Assembly (NCBI RefSeq): GCF_037975245.1
Contig: NC_092567.1
Location: forward strand, 12,536,876-12,600,875
Reading direction: 5' to 3'
DNA length: 64,000 nt
Source of the DNA: Apostichopus japonicus
Lineage: Eukaryota; Echinodermata; Holothuroidea; Aspidochirotida; Stichopodidae
Positions 26,420 through 40,100 of the stretch are shown here, in pieces (position 1 is the stretch's first letter; every line of letters starts with the position of its first letter). A program made the position numbers and the translations under genes. The notes under the pieces are model-generated. The model ran no database searches and was not told the DNA's origin. It worked only from the letters and a program-made list of their open reading frames with translations.

Positions 26420-26771
26420 GCAGACTCGCCCCAAACCGCATGCGGCTATCTGAAAAAGTTAACTTTCTGTTGCTTGAAAGTGACGTTTTGCTCGTGTCGT
26501 AACAAAATGCAGACATTAATGAAACGTGATACATTGTTACCTTTAGCTGGACCTGAGATGTCCATCGCTGTATCGTTTGTATAATGTGCTGTGGGTATTG
26601 ACCGCAGCTGTATGTACTGACTGTACACAAGTGTCTAATTACCGACGGTAGCAAGCTTTGTGTGTATTTTCTGGGATCGATGGTAGTGTTTTATACTTCT
26701 GTTACACCTCATTCGAAACTAGGTCAAATTACCGGCATAAGACGTTTCTTTTTGCGTGAGTCTTCACACCC
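26420..26771. mobile_element. TTAA-type MITE, family C, longer copy
   Basis: The left edge is TTAA (26416-26419) followed by GCAGACTCGCCCC; the right edge ends GAGTCTTCACACC with a damaged TTAA. It shares about 170 bp with 3732-3900 and retains some 180 bp that the other copy lacks. Confidence 0.7.
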
Positions 26772-26779
26772 TAAGTAGT

Positions 26780-29700
26780 TACATGCGAGTATGAACTGAA
26801 AATAAAACATGTGAGTGTGCAATGTACGTCATCAGATACTAATAAATATATTATTGTTCCAATTGTGATAATACAAATAAATGTCATAATATGGACAGAA
26901 AGTAGACGGAAACATAAGTCCTGGTGTTTCCTTAACACCACGCATTGGGAAAATGATGGTGACCTTAATTTACTCAAATGCCAAAGTACCTGTTCTGAAT
27001 AACTGTACTATTTGAAATGCCATATTAATCATACAATTTGTATGAACAATGTAGAACCATTGCCAACATTTCGAATCGAATACTTTATTCCACTACATGG
27101 AGTATTGTCTGCAAAGAAATGATGGTCAAGGATGCCGATGTAAGTGACCGCTGTCAGTTTTGCTAGTATCGATATCAGTCTCTTTGACACGAAACTTTCG
27201 CGGCTTCTTTGAAGAAAAAAAATTCAGAAAAAGCTCAGAGGATCTCATCAGTTCAAAAAACCTTTGAAAGCTACAGACAACAACACACAAATACAAAAAA
27301 TACTGTAATGTTTCATATGTCGTCTAATATTAAACCATTAGTCCGGAAATTTGTATAGGCCCAGGAACTTCTATGTGGACTAAGCCACAATTAACCCACC
27401 AGACCTCAAAATCAATGAGAAAGTTATGAGAGCAAGCTACTGTAGGAATACAGACGTTAGCAGGCAGTTAAGTGTGGATACATGTTATGCGATCTAGAAA
27501 ACCTGGCGACCCACCAATAAGAATTGTGACCCACCTTTGGGTTATGCCCCACACTTCTTATGAAATATCTTCAAACTTTCTTGATTCAGTTATGCAGATA
27601 CAAAACTCTCGTTTATTTTAAACAACTAATTGAAATGAAGTCCCCGACTCAGAATGCAAGAAGGGTCATTTTTCCAATTAATATTCTGACGAAAAATGTC
27701 ACCTCTTGATGTAAAACCTGCATCTGTATTCCACAGAAAAGGTTTGTGTAATTGTTTATACTTTGACAATCTTGTAAGGAGTATGAAAGTCCACCCAAGC
27801 AAAATACAACAAAAACCTACTAAATTACAGTAAAAGAAGAAAGAATAAAGCAGACAGTGCAAAGAGATTTAACATCTGAAGCACATTTATTACACCTTTG
27901 ATAGCACAACATTATTTTCATCCAAAATATATAACATTTAATAGTAAAGCAATCTACAAACATCAATGACTGATACTTTTCCTAGTTAAAACAGTAAATG
28001 TTGTTTCCAAGTTGTTGTCAACTACAACTTTGAAACCATGACATTTATCTCATGTTGGGGAAAGTAAGATAAAGCGTGACCACACAAACCAATGGTCAGG
28101 ACTACAGTTACTGCTGTAAAACTATCGCTCACATTTCAGCTGATAATTGTTTCGGTTGATATGAAAACTGCTCTCTGTCACAGTTTAAATGCTACAATGA
28201 TTGGGTTTTAGCCAGTCTCGTGAGGTCTCATACAGTTCTCACAAGTTCTCACAAGATCTCGCATAATTCCCACAAGATCTAGTGAGATTCTCACGAGACA
28301 GTTTACAAGGATGGTTACGTTATCTATCAGATATCTGAGATGCTTCTAGAGACATTGGTGCTAAATGCACTAACAGTGCTGGATGCAGCAGAATTTAACA
28401 GTGATGGAATAAGGCTGGATTTAGACCATATACTGCGACAATAAAACTTATAAAGAGGGGGTTTCGATATATTGTATACATTTATAGGCACTGCTAGCAA
28501 CAAAGTTCATAAGAATTCAGCTTAATATATGACTGTGTGGTGATCATGTTCATGAATATTCAATGCCTGCTGATATATGTCATATTTGTTTTGTATTTTA
28601 TTGATAGTTCAGGCTGCAGACTGTTGTAGTTGCCCTTACATTTAACCAAGCTAATCTGGCCCTGATTATTGACTACACTATGTGTGTCCCAGCAAACTTG
28701 CTAAAGAATATAGTTAACTAAAGATGATGATGTTAAAAGGCAAGATGCATTGGCAGCATCAACTTTCAATACCTGCTCATTCTGACAAGGATATCAAATG
28801 TTGACTGCGTGAACATTTATAGCAATCCAGCTCCCATTGATTCATTGGAGATGAACCGTACTGGAGGATACACTCACATAAATCATGTCAGAATCTCACT
28901 TTATTCTGTTGACATGCAACAATGACAGACAAACTTTGATAGAGTGAACCACTATGTTAATTGTGACCAAAGCATCATCATTTTAACTTGTTCTTTACAC
29001 GAGCCATACATTCAGATTTTCACATATAGATCATCAAATTGATCATCAAGTATTCACATGTTTCGATAGCGGATTTCCAAAGGATGATAAAAAATTAACA
29101 TCAAACTAATCCAAAATGGAATGGATGTAGTCCACCATGAAACAAGTAAGATGAACATAAGGCAAATGTCCAGTCATTTCAGAGGACACAAGCAAGAAGC
29201 AAGAAGTGAAAAAAACTTTCAAATTTTCAAGGTGATATACACATTCAAGGTGGTATCTGTAAGTAGAGAGTTCCCAGACCTCACATTGATCACAGCAACA
29301 TCTACTGATGTAAACACAGTAACCTTGTAGGAGCTGTGCAGTAACTGTAAATACTTCACACAGGGCATATGCCAGTAGCAAATATCTTTCCGACATTTTG
29401 AACAGACTCAGATATGAAAGTAACAATTAACATGGAACAATGGGTTGAAATTGTTAGTGTTTCATGATGAAATTAACATTGTTACCTCAGATGTAATGTG
29501 TACTACAGAGAAATTAATGACTTTATTGTCAAATATTTTTCCGACATTTTGAACAGACTCAGATATGAAAGTAACAATTTACATGAAACAATGGGTTGAA
29601 ATTGTGAGTGTTTCATGATGGAATTAATTGTTACCTCAGATGTCATGTGTACTACAGAGAAATTAATGACTTTATAGTCAAGTCATTTACCTTGACAAAT

Positions 29701-30783
29701 ATGCTAAATTTGTTATTTTGGGAACAGCTAAACTGTATAAAAGCAATGTTTTAGTGTGTGTGGTTATAATGCATTGTTAATATAGTGTGTGTTGCTATTA
29801 ATCAATATTCTTCTCTTCATATATTCATTTGTTAACAGGTTAACAAACAGGTTGATGATAAAACAGACATATGAATCTGAACAAATATGAGAAATTGCAC
29901 CTGCACACAGATTGCAGTCAAACCAATACATTAATGCAAATACTTCTACCATTTCTAGTGGATTTAAGCAACACGAACTGACATATAGAGGCAATAGTAA
30001 ACAAAGACATAGCAACTAACTAAACATGAGGCTGTCTAATGGTTTACTAAAGACCAACAGGCAACATTCAAGTTGGTATGAGGTTATGTTGAAACCAATT
30101 AAATATAAGTGATTAGATGGCAGAACAGTTTACATACCAGTTAAAATGTCAAATTTATACAATATAAATGCAAATTTATTTAATCTTTCAAACTTTATCG
30201 ATAAGGACATGCTAATATTGTTACTTCCTATACTTTTCTCATCACAATACGACTGTTTATTTGGTAATTGTCTTTACAATTTAAGAAGCTTACTGAATCT
30301 CCAACAAGAGTTTAGCTAGACAAAGACATTCCTGTACATCTTCTGTCCAAAAGAATGGATCATGATTAGACATCAATATATCTATATATATCTATCAATA
30401 TATCTATCAATATCATCATTTTTTTTACATTACCACAACAGATAGTTGTCTATTTGGAATATTCTTATCTTTCTGTTCATATTTTTCAAGGTGGAAGAAA
30501 ATAATGCTGTTAATGAAGTGAATATTATTGTTATGTAATAATATGAATATTTACACATTGTCAACAAACTTTGCATAAAGTACTTCTACCAATCAAAATA
30601 AAGCAGCAAGTGATGAATAAAGAAGCATTCAACTTCAAAGACCTAGTGGACTTCATTTGGACTTGGTCAAGTCTACTATATAAAATGTGTCTCAAAGTTT
30701 ATTTTCGTAGTCAAGTGGATCGGAGGGTAGGTTGCATCAATTATCAGCATTGCTAAACACCAATAAGAAATTGTTTGGGTAAC
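26780..30783. other. Intergenic stretch, no gene seen
   Basis: Includes a 10-bp inverted repeat GTCTCGTGAG/CTCACGAGAC (28215-28224, 28290-28299) around a tctcacaag-rich segment, and a duplicated block of about 150 bp (29381-29532 and 29533-29685). Frames on the minus strand at 27626-27862 and 29764-30015 are hydrophobic but have no family resemblance. Confidence 0.45.
29381..29685. repeat. Two-copy tandem duplication, about 152-bp unit
   Basis: Both copies begin tttccgacattttgaacaga and contain caatgggttgaaattgt and actacagagaaattaatgac. Confidence 0.9.
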
Positions 30784-30787
30784 TTAA

Positions 30788-31354
30788 AGGATTGGTTCAG
30801 TTGTCATACATGTATATGTTATATGAAAGAGGACAATAAAAGAAACACAATGGTGAAAACAATGTTCTTATATCTTTTTCGGTTAAAGAGATATTCAAGT
30901 GTAAAGTTTTATCAGGTTGTGTAGCAACTGCTGAAATCTGACTAGCTGTGATGTCACATCCTCACATTCCTGAAAAGTCTGCTTTTTTCTCTAAATATTT
31001 TGTGAGATTTCATGACTTTCAACCAAAAGATTTGTCAGGAGATCTCATATTTGTCAAAGGAAGTATTTGAGATTAAACATCTGAAGAATTTTTGATTATA
31101 TTATTTTCAAATGTGTTCAAAAATGTAAATAATTTTTAAAGAAATATATTTACACATGTTAAGGAAGTGAGGATGTGACATCACACCCTCACAGTTAGTC
31201 TATCTACATCAGTCGTTTTCAAATAAATTTTGATATCTTCAAGGTGTCATAACTCTTAACAGAGCATGCTATCATGGTAGTTTCTTCACTGTTCTTTTTG
31301 TCTTTTTGTGCTCTTTCATACAAACTAGACATGTCAAACACCTGAACCAATCCT
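30788..31354. mobile_element. TTAA-flanked Kolobok/T2-like MITE, family D
   Basis: 567 bp between TTAA at 30784-30787 and 31355-31358. Terminal inverted repeats AGGATTGGTTCAG and CTGAACCAATCCT are perfect over 13 bp. A second, internal 17-bp perfect inverted repeat (TGATGTCACATCCTCAC at 30949-30965, inverse at 31167-31183) frames the core. No coding frame. Confidence 0.88.
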
Positions 31355-32838
31355 TTAACAGTCTTAATGTAATTAATAAGCATGAAACTTTATGCTGCTG
31401 CAGTAGCACATAGATGACCTGATTATACAACAGGTTTACCACATTTGACGAAATGTGCCAGAAATGGAAAGCAATGCCACTATTGAAGAAGTGACTGGCG
31501 TTTCATCCCTAACACATTGTAAAATATATAATATTTCATTCAGATACTCAAGAACATGACAGTAAATATTTATGTATTAGAGAAGCCTCATCACTAACAA
31601 TGAATATTAAGCAATTTCAGTTAAGCAAAATAATTTGGTTTACCTTTGAATGAACTTTCCAAAATTGTGATTCTTTGCCTACTTCCAAATTTGTTTATAC
31701 CTTCTTAGTATGTTTTCTGTTATTACTTTATTGCAAATGAATGAATTTGATCAAATCTTGCCAGTACCTCAATAATTTATTTATAGCTGCCTCTACCCTA
31801 CACAAATAAGCAACACCTAACAATGCTACAATTACTTGTAATACACTGTGTAAAGAATTATTAAGACTTCAGTAAGACATTTTTAATCTTGTAAGATCTT
31901 ATTTTGTAAACCAATGATCAATCAACAAAGTGATGTCATCATATGCAGCACCATATGGTAAACAATACAGTAATTACATACACAGTAATTAGGCCTTTAA
32001 TGTTTTAATGAACATAGACCTTGATTTAAAAAGGCCCTAAAGCTCATGGATTGTTCAGTTAACAAATACAGTATTACAGTACCTATGAACAGATATGATT
32101 TAACAGTATATCTATTGATCTGTAATAAGTCTTTGCTATAATGACTAACATACCCTGTTTGGTGGTTACCCATTAACCCAGGTGTTCCACCCCATTACCC
32201 TTTTGTATTCATAAAGTTGAGGATGTTACCTGATTTAAATTCCCTCTCCCTCCTCTCCTTCTCCACCTCCTTCCCCAACCCCCTCCCCTCCCCATTCTCC
32301 CATCTCATAAAGTTAACACTTAAACTACTATGGAATGTCCAGATATAATATTTCAACTAAGAGAATGATTGTCCTTTTATCTTCAAAGGCAGAATACCGA
32401 TCATTCAGTCAAGATACTACAAAATGATTCAAATTACAAAACTATTTTACATGATTGCAATCAATGAACATCTTTTAACAATTAAAACACCTTTCATTCA
32501 TACGAGAAAAAAATCGTTCTTAATTAAAAACAATATAATATACACAAGTTCAAGGGAATATCACTAAATTAGCATTTAAACTCCTTCTTGAAAGAAAAGG
32601 AGAACTTGATAAACATACATTTGAGAGAAGTATATATACAAATGGCACAAGACCTGTTTGTCTTCACAGTATCAACATTTTCAAGACATCCATTTTGTAA
32701 GTAATGAAAGTGTTTTCAAAGACTATTATTACCATGTTAGTTGAAAGAAAAATAATCCCTTAAACGAAGCATAAAAACAACATAAAATAAAACCCTGGTC
32801 GATGTACCAAAAATATTTGAGAGTCAACAATATTCCTT

Positions 32839-32859
32839 TTTATTCTTACTTTCTTTATT
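32839..32859 (-). promoter_or_regulatory. Candidate poly(A) signals for DCDC1
   Basis: Two AATAAA hexamers on the minus strand (32839-32844 and 32854-32859) lie about 1.25 kb after the stop codon. I saw none closer. The 3' UTR would include the 83-bp and 'cttaaacatg' repeats. Confidence 0.25.
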
Positions 32860-33534
32860 ACTCATAGAGGTACTTATAATCTGTGGTTGTATAAGTACTT
32901 CTCCATGCTGGTTTATCAATCCCTACTGACTCCAGGCATCAAACTTCATGTTACTAGCTAAGTGACAGTGGATAATTGACATTTGCCAGTAGAAAAAAAG
33001 ACATGGGTAATTATCTGCCAGTAGACATAAAGCACTTAAACATGACATGAACATAAGATGAACATGAAACATGAACATGTTTAAGGACTTAAACATGAAC
33101 ATGAACTTAAACATGCAATATAAACATGTTTAAAAACTTAAACATGAACTTAAACATGAAATATATATATTTCATGTTTAAGTCCATGTTACACATGTTT
33201 AAAGACTTAAACATAAATATGATCTTAAACATGAAATATACACATGTTTGAAAACTTAAACATGGTCTTAAACATGTTAATACTTAAACATCTCAAATAA
33301 CCATCATTAGCCTGTGTGTGTAGTTCAAGGAAAATGCCAGTGAGGACTTGACTTCAGCCAGAAGATTTGTTAAGCACTGGTAGATTTTTGAGGCTTAACT
33401 TTTCAAATTCTAGGCCTGCTGACTTATCTTATCCTATGTACATGTGGGCTATGATATAAATACAATATGGTATATACAAACAGAATCAATGTTATCAATA
33501 CTATCAATAATTTAAATACCTTTAATACTATCTT

Positions 33535-33777
33535 GATTGATATCAATAAGATCCCACTTGAGTTTATTGTACCAACAATACAAATCACTGGTTGTATGTC
33601 TCTCACAGTGCAACAATGATTGATATCAATAAGATACCACTTGAGTTGATTGTATTAACAATACAAATCACTGGTTGTATGTCTCTCACAGTGCAACAAT
33701 GATTGATATCAATAAGATACCACTTGTGTTGATTGTATTAACAATACAAATCACTGGTTGTATGTCTCTCACAGTGC
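33535..33777. repeat. Tandem repeat, about 83-bp unit, 3 copies
   Basis: Copies of gattgatatcaataagatac, attaacaatacaaatcactgg and tgtctctcacagtgc. Confidence 0.92.
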
Positions 33778-34105
33778 TTAACAATATATTAGCATTATCA
33801 CTGCTGGTATCACCACATTTACATAATACTTGATAACAGTATCAATCTATGCAATTAGTATTACAACAATAATGTAATCCAAGACAAAACAAGAATGGAA
33901 ATCTTCTTTGCTCTGTTGCAGGTCATATTCAGTTTTTCACAAAAATCAGTTCCGTTACAAACTACAAAGTTTAAATTTAGCATACCAAAATGAACAACCA
34001 GGCAAATCTGTTAATGATAGACCAAACTAAACAATGGAGTTATGATGGCTCTGGAATCTAAGAAAGTAACTGACAGATTTAAGCATCCTTTGTAAAAAGT
34101 GAGTC

Positions 34106-34153
34106 CTAAGGAGGAGCAGGTAAGGCCAATGATGGGGGTCCAAAAGGGTCCAC
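34106..34153 (-). CDS. DCDC1: DCDC1 terminal coding exon 37
   Basis: After a strong acceptor (tttgtttcattacag), the phase-0 frame reads VDPFGPPSLALPAPP and stops at TAG (34106-34108). The short Pro-rich end is plausible, but no family motif confirms it; the choice rests on phase, splice site and an immediate stop. The intron before it is about 3 kb and contains an 82-bp tandem array plus a hAT-type insertion. Confidence 0.7.
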   Translation of the reverse strand: MDPFGPPSLALPAPP

Positions 34154-37100
34154 CTGTAATGAAACAAAAAACAATCAGAATATTAGTAATCTTGATGTCA
34201 AACATGTATTGGCATTATATATGAAACTATCCAAATATTATATACTCTTATGTTTAATACATAGAATCACTTATTAAGATTTATAACTGTGACTCTACCA
34301 CAACACAGGTGCAGGTCAGATCACATGATACCCTTTAACTTAGTCCAGTGTTGCTAGGAATGTTCTGGTGGTCATGTGACATGAGAGACATATAATGCAC
34401 AGTCACACGATACCTGTAAACTTAGTCAATTGTTTCAAGGGATGTCCTGGTGGTCATGTGACATGAGAGACATATAACACACAGTCACATTGAGCCCTTA
34501 AACTTAGTCCAGTGTTTCTAGGGATGTTCTGGTGGTCATGTGACATGAGAGACATATAATGCACAGTCACATGATACCTGTAAACTTAGTACAGTGTTTC
34601 TTGGGATGTTCTGGTGGTCATGTGACATGAGACACATATAATGCACAGTCACACGATACCTGTAAACTTAGTCCAGTGTTTCTAGGGATGTTCTGGTGGT
34701 CATGTGACATGAGACACATATAATGCACAGTCACACGATACCTGTAAACTTGGTACAGTGTTTCTAGTAGCGTTGTGCGGTAGTCGGATTTCACACAACC
34801 GGTAGTGTTGCAACAAGAATACCGGTATCGTAACTACAACCGGTATTTTCCTCAACTTTCATCTACGGTTCAAAGCACTTTGTTACGAGACTGTCAATGT
34901 CATACATTCAATATGCATTGCCTAGGCTATGTACATACTCTTACACGCACGTTTATAAAAAAAAATAAAAAAATAACACGCTATATTAGGGCCTTTGTTT
35001 TTTAACATACACTTCCAAAAAGAAAAGCACAAACCTTGAAAAAAAGCAACCCACACCATCCTTCATTCATACTCGACGTACGATATTAGATTAACACGTT
35101 CGCACGTGGATTAAACTTGTAATCCGCACACAAACATAAATTGGGAGTTCCCCACTATTCCATGATATTGGAATAGGGCAACCCCTTCAAGTTCAAAAGT
35201 TCGCAATGAAAAGTTTTTAACTATCAAACAAGTCACCACGTGTTTTGGAACTTCAGACAATTAGAATATAACATAGGGGCTACGTAAATACGGGATTACA
35301 AACTACATACATAATAATAGTACAGATTTATTTATATCGTTAATCGGCTGTTGTTTACCCCAGGAAATATACTTTGAATACGTGCAATATCAATCTTTCG
35401 TACAAAATATCAATCTTTCGTACAAAAGTTCTTAAAAAATTGAAAAAGTAGCGAAAGATAAATATAAATGACATCGTGGAACCCCCCGCATTAATAAACG
35501 AATCCATTTCATTACAGCATCAAATCTCAAGTATTGCACTGCTGTGTACCAGTACCGTATCCTAGGCTATAATAATATACAGTCCCGTGCGAAGATGGAT
35601 TTAAACTGGATATACTCCCTGCGGTTTTGGCTCAAAATTTATAAAATCGTTAAAATTATTATAACAAAATGAGGTGAAATGCATAAGGGTAAGATTTTGT
35701 ACATGGGAACCTTGACAATCATCGTTTGAAGGAAGAATAAATAACGAAAATTTCAGAATAACTGTGAGGTCCCGTACATGTTGAGCGCAAGTAACGTTCG
35801 ATATTTATTGTAGCCTAGGTCCAAATTACTACGTGAAAAGTTGATTTGTTAATACATAGCCTAGTCTAGGCCAGTACGTAAGTTGATCAGATTATTATTC
35901 AAACTAAGAACACAGAAACCAGAAAAAATCATGTTTTGTTTTCTTTATTTCAAATAGTAACACGTAGATATTTTTATTATGTCCGGGATTCCCGGGAATG
36001 ATACCGAAACGAATGTAATAACCGGTTGTTTTCCCAATACCGGTAGTAGTTAAACATTGCACTGTGATCGGGATTAGTCAATACCGGGATCGGGATACCG
36101 GGATTCACTTGACTACCGGGATCCCGCACAACCCTAGTTTCTAGGGATGTTCTGGTGGTCATGTGACATGAGACACATATAATGCACAGTCACACGATAC
36201 CTGTAAACTTAGTCCAGTGTTTCTAGGGATGTTCTGGTGGTCATGTGACATGAGACACATATAATGCACAGTCACACGATACCTGTAAACTTGGTACAGT
36301 GTTTCTAGGGATGTTCTGGTGGTCATGTGACATGAGAGACATATAATGCACAGTCACATGGTGCCCTGAAAACTTAGTACAGTGTTTCAAGGGATGTCCT
36401 GGTGGTAATGTGACACGTGAGACATATTACACAGTCCCATGATACCCTTGAACTTAGTCCAGTGTTTCTAGTGATGTCCTGGTGGTCATGTGACATGAGA
36501 GACATATTACACACAGTCACATGATACCCTTTAACTTAGTCAATTGTTTCTAGGGATGACCTGGTGGTCATGTGACATGTGAGACATATTACACACAGTC
36601 ACATGGTGCCCTTGAAATTAGTCAATTGTTTCTAGGGATGACCTGGTGGTCATGTGACATGAGAGACATATCACACACAGTCACATGATACCCTTTAACT
36701 TAGTCAATTGTTGCAAGGGATGACCTGGTGGTCATGTGACATGAGAGACATATTACACACAGTCACATAATACCCTTTTACTTAGTCAATTGTTTCTAGG
36801 GATGACCTGGTGGTCATGTGACATGAGAGACATATTACACACAGTCACATGATACCCTTTAACTTAGTCAATTGTTGCAAGGGATGACCTGGTGGTCATG
36901 TGACATGTGGGACATATTACACACAGTCCCATGATACCCTTGAACTTAGTCCAGAGTTTCAAGGGATGTCCTGGTGGTAATGTGACATGAGAGACATATT
37001 ACACACAGTCACATGGTGCCCTTGAACTTAGTTCATACAGTAGTTTCAAGGTTCTGGTGTCCATCAAATTTCAACATTCAGAGTAAATTTGATTTGCTTA

Positions 37101-40100
37101 GATTTTTATTGATTGCAATATTCTCTTCTTGAATTCAGTGGTGCATTCAAAAGCTAATAGTTACCTCTATGGTAGGATGTATATTGTGGGTGACTGTTAT
37201 GTCTGTAGCATCAACACCATCCTTCTTACGCACCCTGGCAAAATTGGCTTTGACTTCAACTTGTTGGTTAGCTTCTATCAATGAAATATGATCAAAATGA
37301 AAGAAAATGAAAAAAGGAGACTACTGTAACAGGAGATGCTACATGTGGGCTTTGGTTAACAACAAGAGAAAAATTTATCAATGTCAAAACTGAGAAATAC
37401 TAATGATATTTATGAAAAGTAAAATGTAAAGTTAGTTTATAATGTGTTTAAAAACTATTAGTTTTAAGGTAAGTCTAATACTGAAGACTATTAGCGATAC
37501 CCAATGTATGAGAAATCGAAAGATGCAGTAATTAGGCAGTACTTAACCTGAGAGAATGGCTACAAAAGATATATATATAATCTTCATTTTCAAAATAAAA
37601 TAAAACTGTTAGCAAACTGCTTATCAAAAATGAAAAAAAAAATTTTTTTTTTTTTTAGCCTTTGAAGAAGATCCTGCTAGGATCGAAACGTCAGGCCAAC
37701 TTACTTTTACACATAATCTTCATTTAAGTGACGTTTTGTTAACATAACACATACGTGATTTTAATTAGCAAATTGTTGATAGTTTGTTAAGTTGAAATCA
37801 ATAAAACAGGTAATGATTAGAAACTTACTCTTATTGCCCCTAAAGCTCTCTCCACTTGAAACACAGTACAGTCTATCTCTGGCAACCTCACTGAATGATT
37901 CCACTCTACTGCCAAACTCTGTAAAGAGAAGTGTTGCCTCTCTATGCAGGCTCAGACGAAGAGACGCATCTCTCAGTAATTCTGGGATAGATGCACCCCA
38001 ACAATGGCTGGCTTTTTCTGGGTTACTTCCATTTCTATAGACAAGGATGCGTTTCTGAAACAAAATAGTGTGGCATATTCAGAGGTCAAAGTTCAAATTA
38101 GACATTCTATTAAAATAAATCAAACTGTTAGCAAACTGCTTATCCACTAAAGAGCCTGTGTTAGAGAAAGTGTAAAAGTAAGTGGGTCTGACATTTCGAT
38201 CCCAGCAGGATCTTTTTCAGACCCACTGTCGCCTACAGACGTCCATGCAACCTACGGGACCTTCTTGTGCATGCTGCTGTTCCACCTCTAACTTCTAACC
38301 CTACACCCATGCAGCATGGTACTTTCAAATGTGATCGTACTTCGAGATGCATCATCTGCAGCCACCACATTGTTGAATCCAATTCCATCACCAGCCACAG
38401 CACCCAACTCACACAGAAGACTAACGGTCACATGTCTTGCACAACCTCTAATGTCATCTATCTGAACTCTTGTAGAGTTTGCGGCATCCAGTATGTTGGC
38501 GAAACCAAAACCACCCTCAAGAAGCTGTTCTATGGTCACAGATCCACAGTCAACACCATGAAGACTGAGACCCCAGTTGGAGAAAACTTTAACCTTCCCA
38601 ACCATACCATTAACGACATGTCTCTACAGGGGATTGAATCCTTAGGTAGCCGTCCTGACCTAGTACGAATCAGTAGTGAGAGAATGTGGATGCAACGCCT
38701 TCGCACCATTCAACCTCATGGGCTCAACTTTCAGGAAGGACATGACTTCTTCTGCCTCCCTCCCCCCTCCCCTCCCTACATATCCCCTTGTGTCCCCCTC
38801 TATCACCCTCTTCTTGTAGCTCTCTTCCACCTTTTATTTTTACACACCTTTCTGTCTTTGTCCTTCTCCATATTACTCCCTAACCTCTTCCCTTAATCCT
38901 CTCTTTGTCCCTCCACTGTTTATCTCCTACCTCTTCTCTTCCCCTGTTGGTTTCTTTCTATCTTCTCTCCATCCCTTGTCTACTACTCCCCTTACATCTA
39001 TCTCTTTGTGTTCACCATGCTCATTAACCTATCTGTATTTTGTGCTTGTATCTGTCCCTTCTGTCCCTGTTACTTGTTATTCAGCCAAGTCAATACTTTT
39101 TCCCTATATACTTATTGACATGTTTAAATACACCTTCACATCTCATAACTGATCCTTCCCATCATCCAAATGAAACTAAAGACAAGTTAGTAATGTTGTC
39201 TTATTAATGACATTAAAAAAACTGTAGTAACCCCCTAAACCAATAGGTCAAAGATATTGATATATCAAATGTTTATACTGAACAATAGGGTAAAATAATC
39301 ATTAATAGTTTGATCCCTCTATTTGTCATACATATTGACACTTGGCTGAAATTGCATGTAACTTGCATATTAACACTTCCAAACTGATGATATGAATGTA
39401 CTCACCATGGTAGGTTGAATATACAGTCTGTTGCTGGAATCAACTATTGATCTGGTAACAGGCTTGTCTCTGGACCGCTGGTGAGCTTTAACTTCTGATA
39501 AATGATTCTATGGAGATGAAAGATTCCTTGATGGTTAGCACAGGACAAGGTGTTTAATATGTACTGTAGACTGAAGATAACTTGTCATGCACTACTTGTT
39601 GAACAATTCATTTTAAATGTTTCATCTTGTTAATTCACCCAGCTTCAAATGCAAAATATGCAGATAAGAGACCTAGAAAAACACTAGAAGCACTAAAAAC
39701 TATGTCTGTCTCAAGAGTATAATACAGTTTGCAAGTGTTCAAGTGTGGAGTTACAACCTCAGTTACATAGTGGGAAAGTCATAAAAACCTTTCCATAAAA
39801 AGTTTGTCAGTAAAATGTTGTGAACACTTTTTTATGTGCACCACCCACAACATATATAATGTAATCTGCAGTCAACACACTTTGTCTATACTTGTACTGT
39901 GTTATAATAAGTTAGAGCATCACATAACTTGTGTTCAGGACTGAAGCATTCTTATCATCTTTCCAAACTCACCTGTAACTGATTAACTTGAATGTATTTC
40001 TTGACCTCTCCGTGACACGGCTTAGTCCAGCCACCTTCGACAAGAACAGGTTGCTGTGGGCTCAGTGTAGCAATGAAATCAGGGCCTTCCATACCAGTAG

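Larger units (their letters stand above)
31359..34105. other. Downstream flank / probable 3' UTR of DCDC1
   Basis: AT-rich, no gene seen. Contains a CT-rich tract (32240-32300), cttaaacatg-type simple repeats (33038-33290) and the 83-bp repeat listed separately. Confidence 0.4.
38124..38900 (+). mobile_element. 5'-truncated Penelope-like retroelement (GIY-YIG end)
   Basis: A terminal-repeat-like segment with an inverted hammerhead-like hairpin (38181-38227) joins directly to a coding remnant. Downstream the sequence becomes CT-rich without a clear end. It lies in the DCDC1 intron between exons 34 and 35, in the orientation opposite to the gene. Confidence 0.8.

Noticed and set aside
28215-28299. 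10-bp inverted repeat as a MITE
   Set aside because: Only 85 bp in total, no target duplication seen; may be chance or a small hairpin.
29106-29426. 106-codon minus-strand frame
   Set aside because: No recognisable motif, no splice partners, and its 5' part overlaps a tandem duplication.
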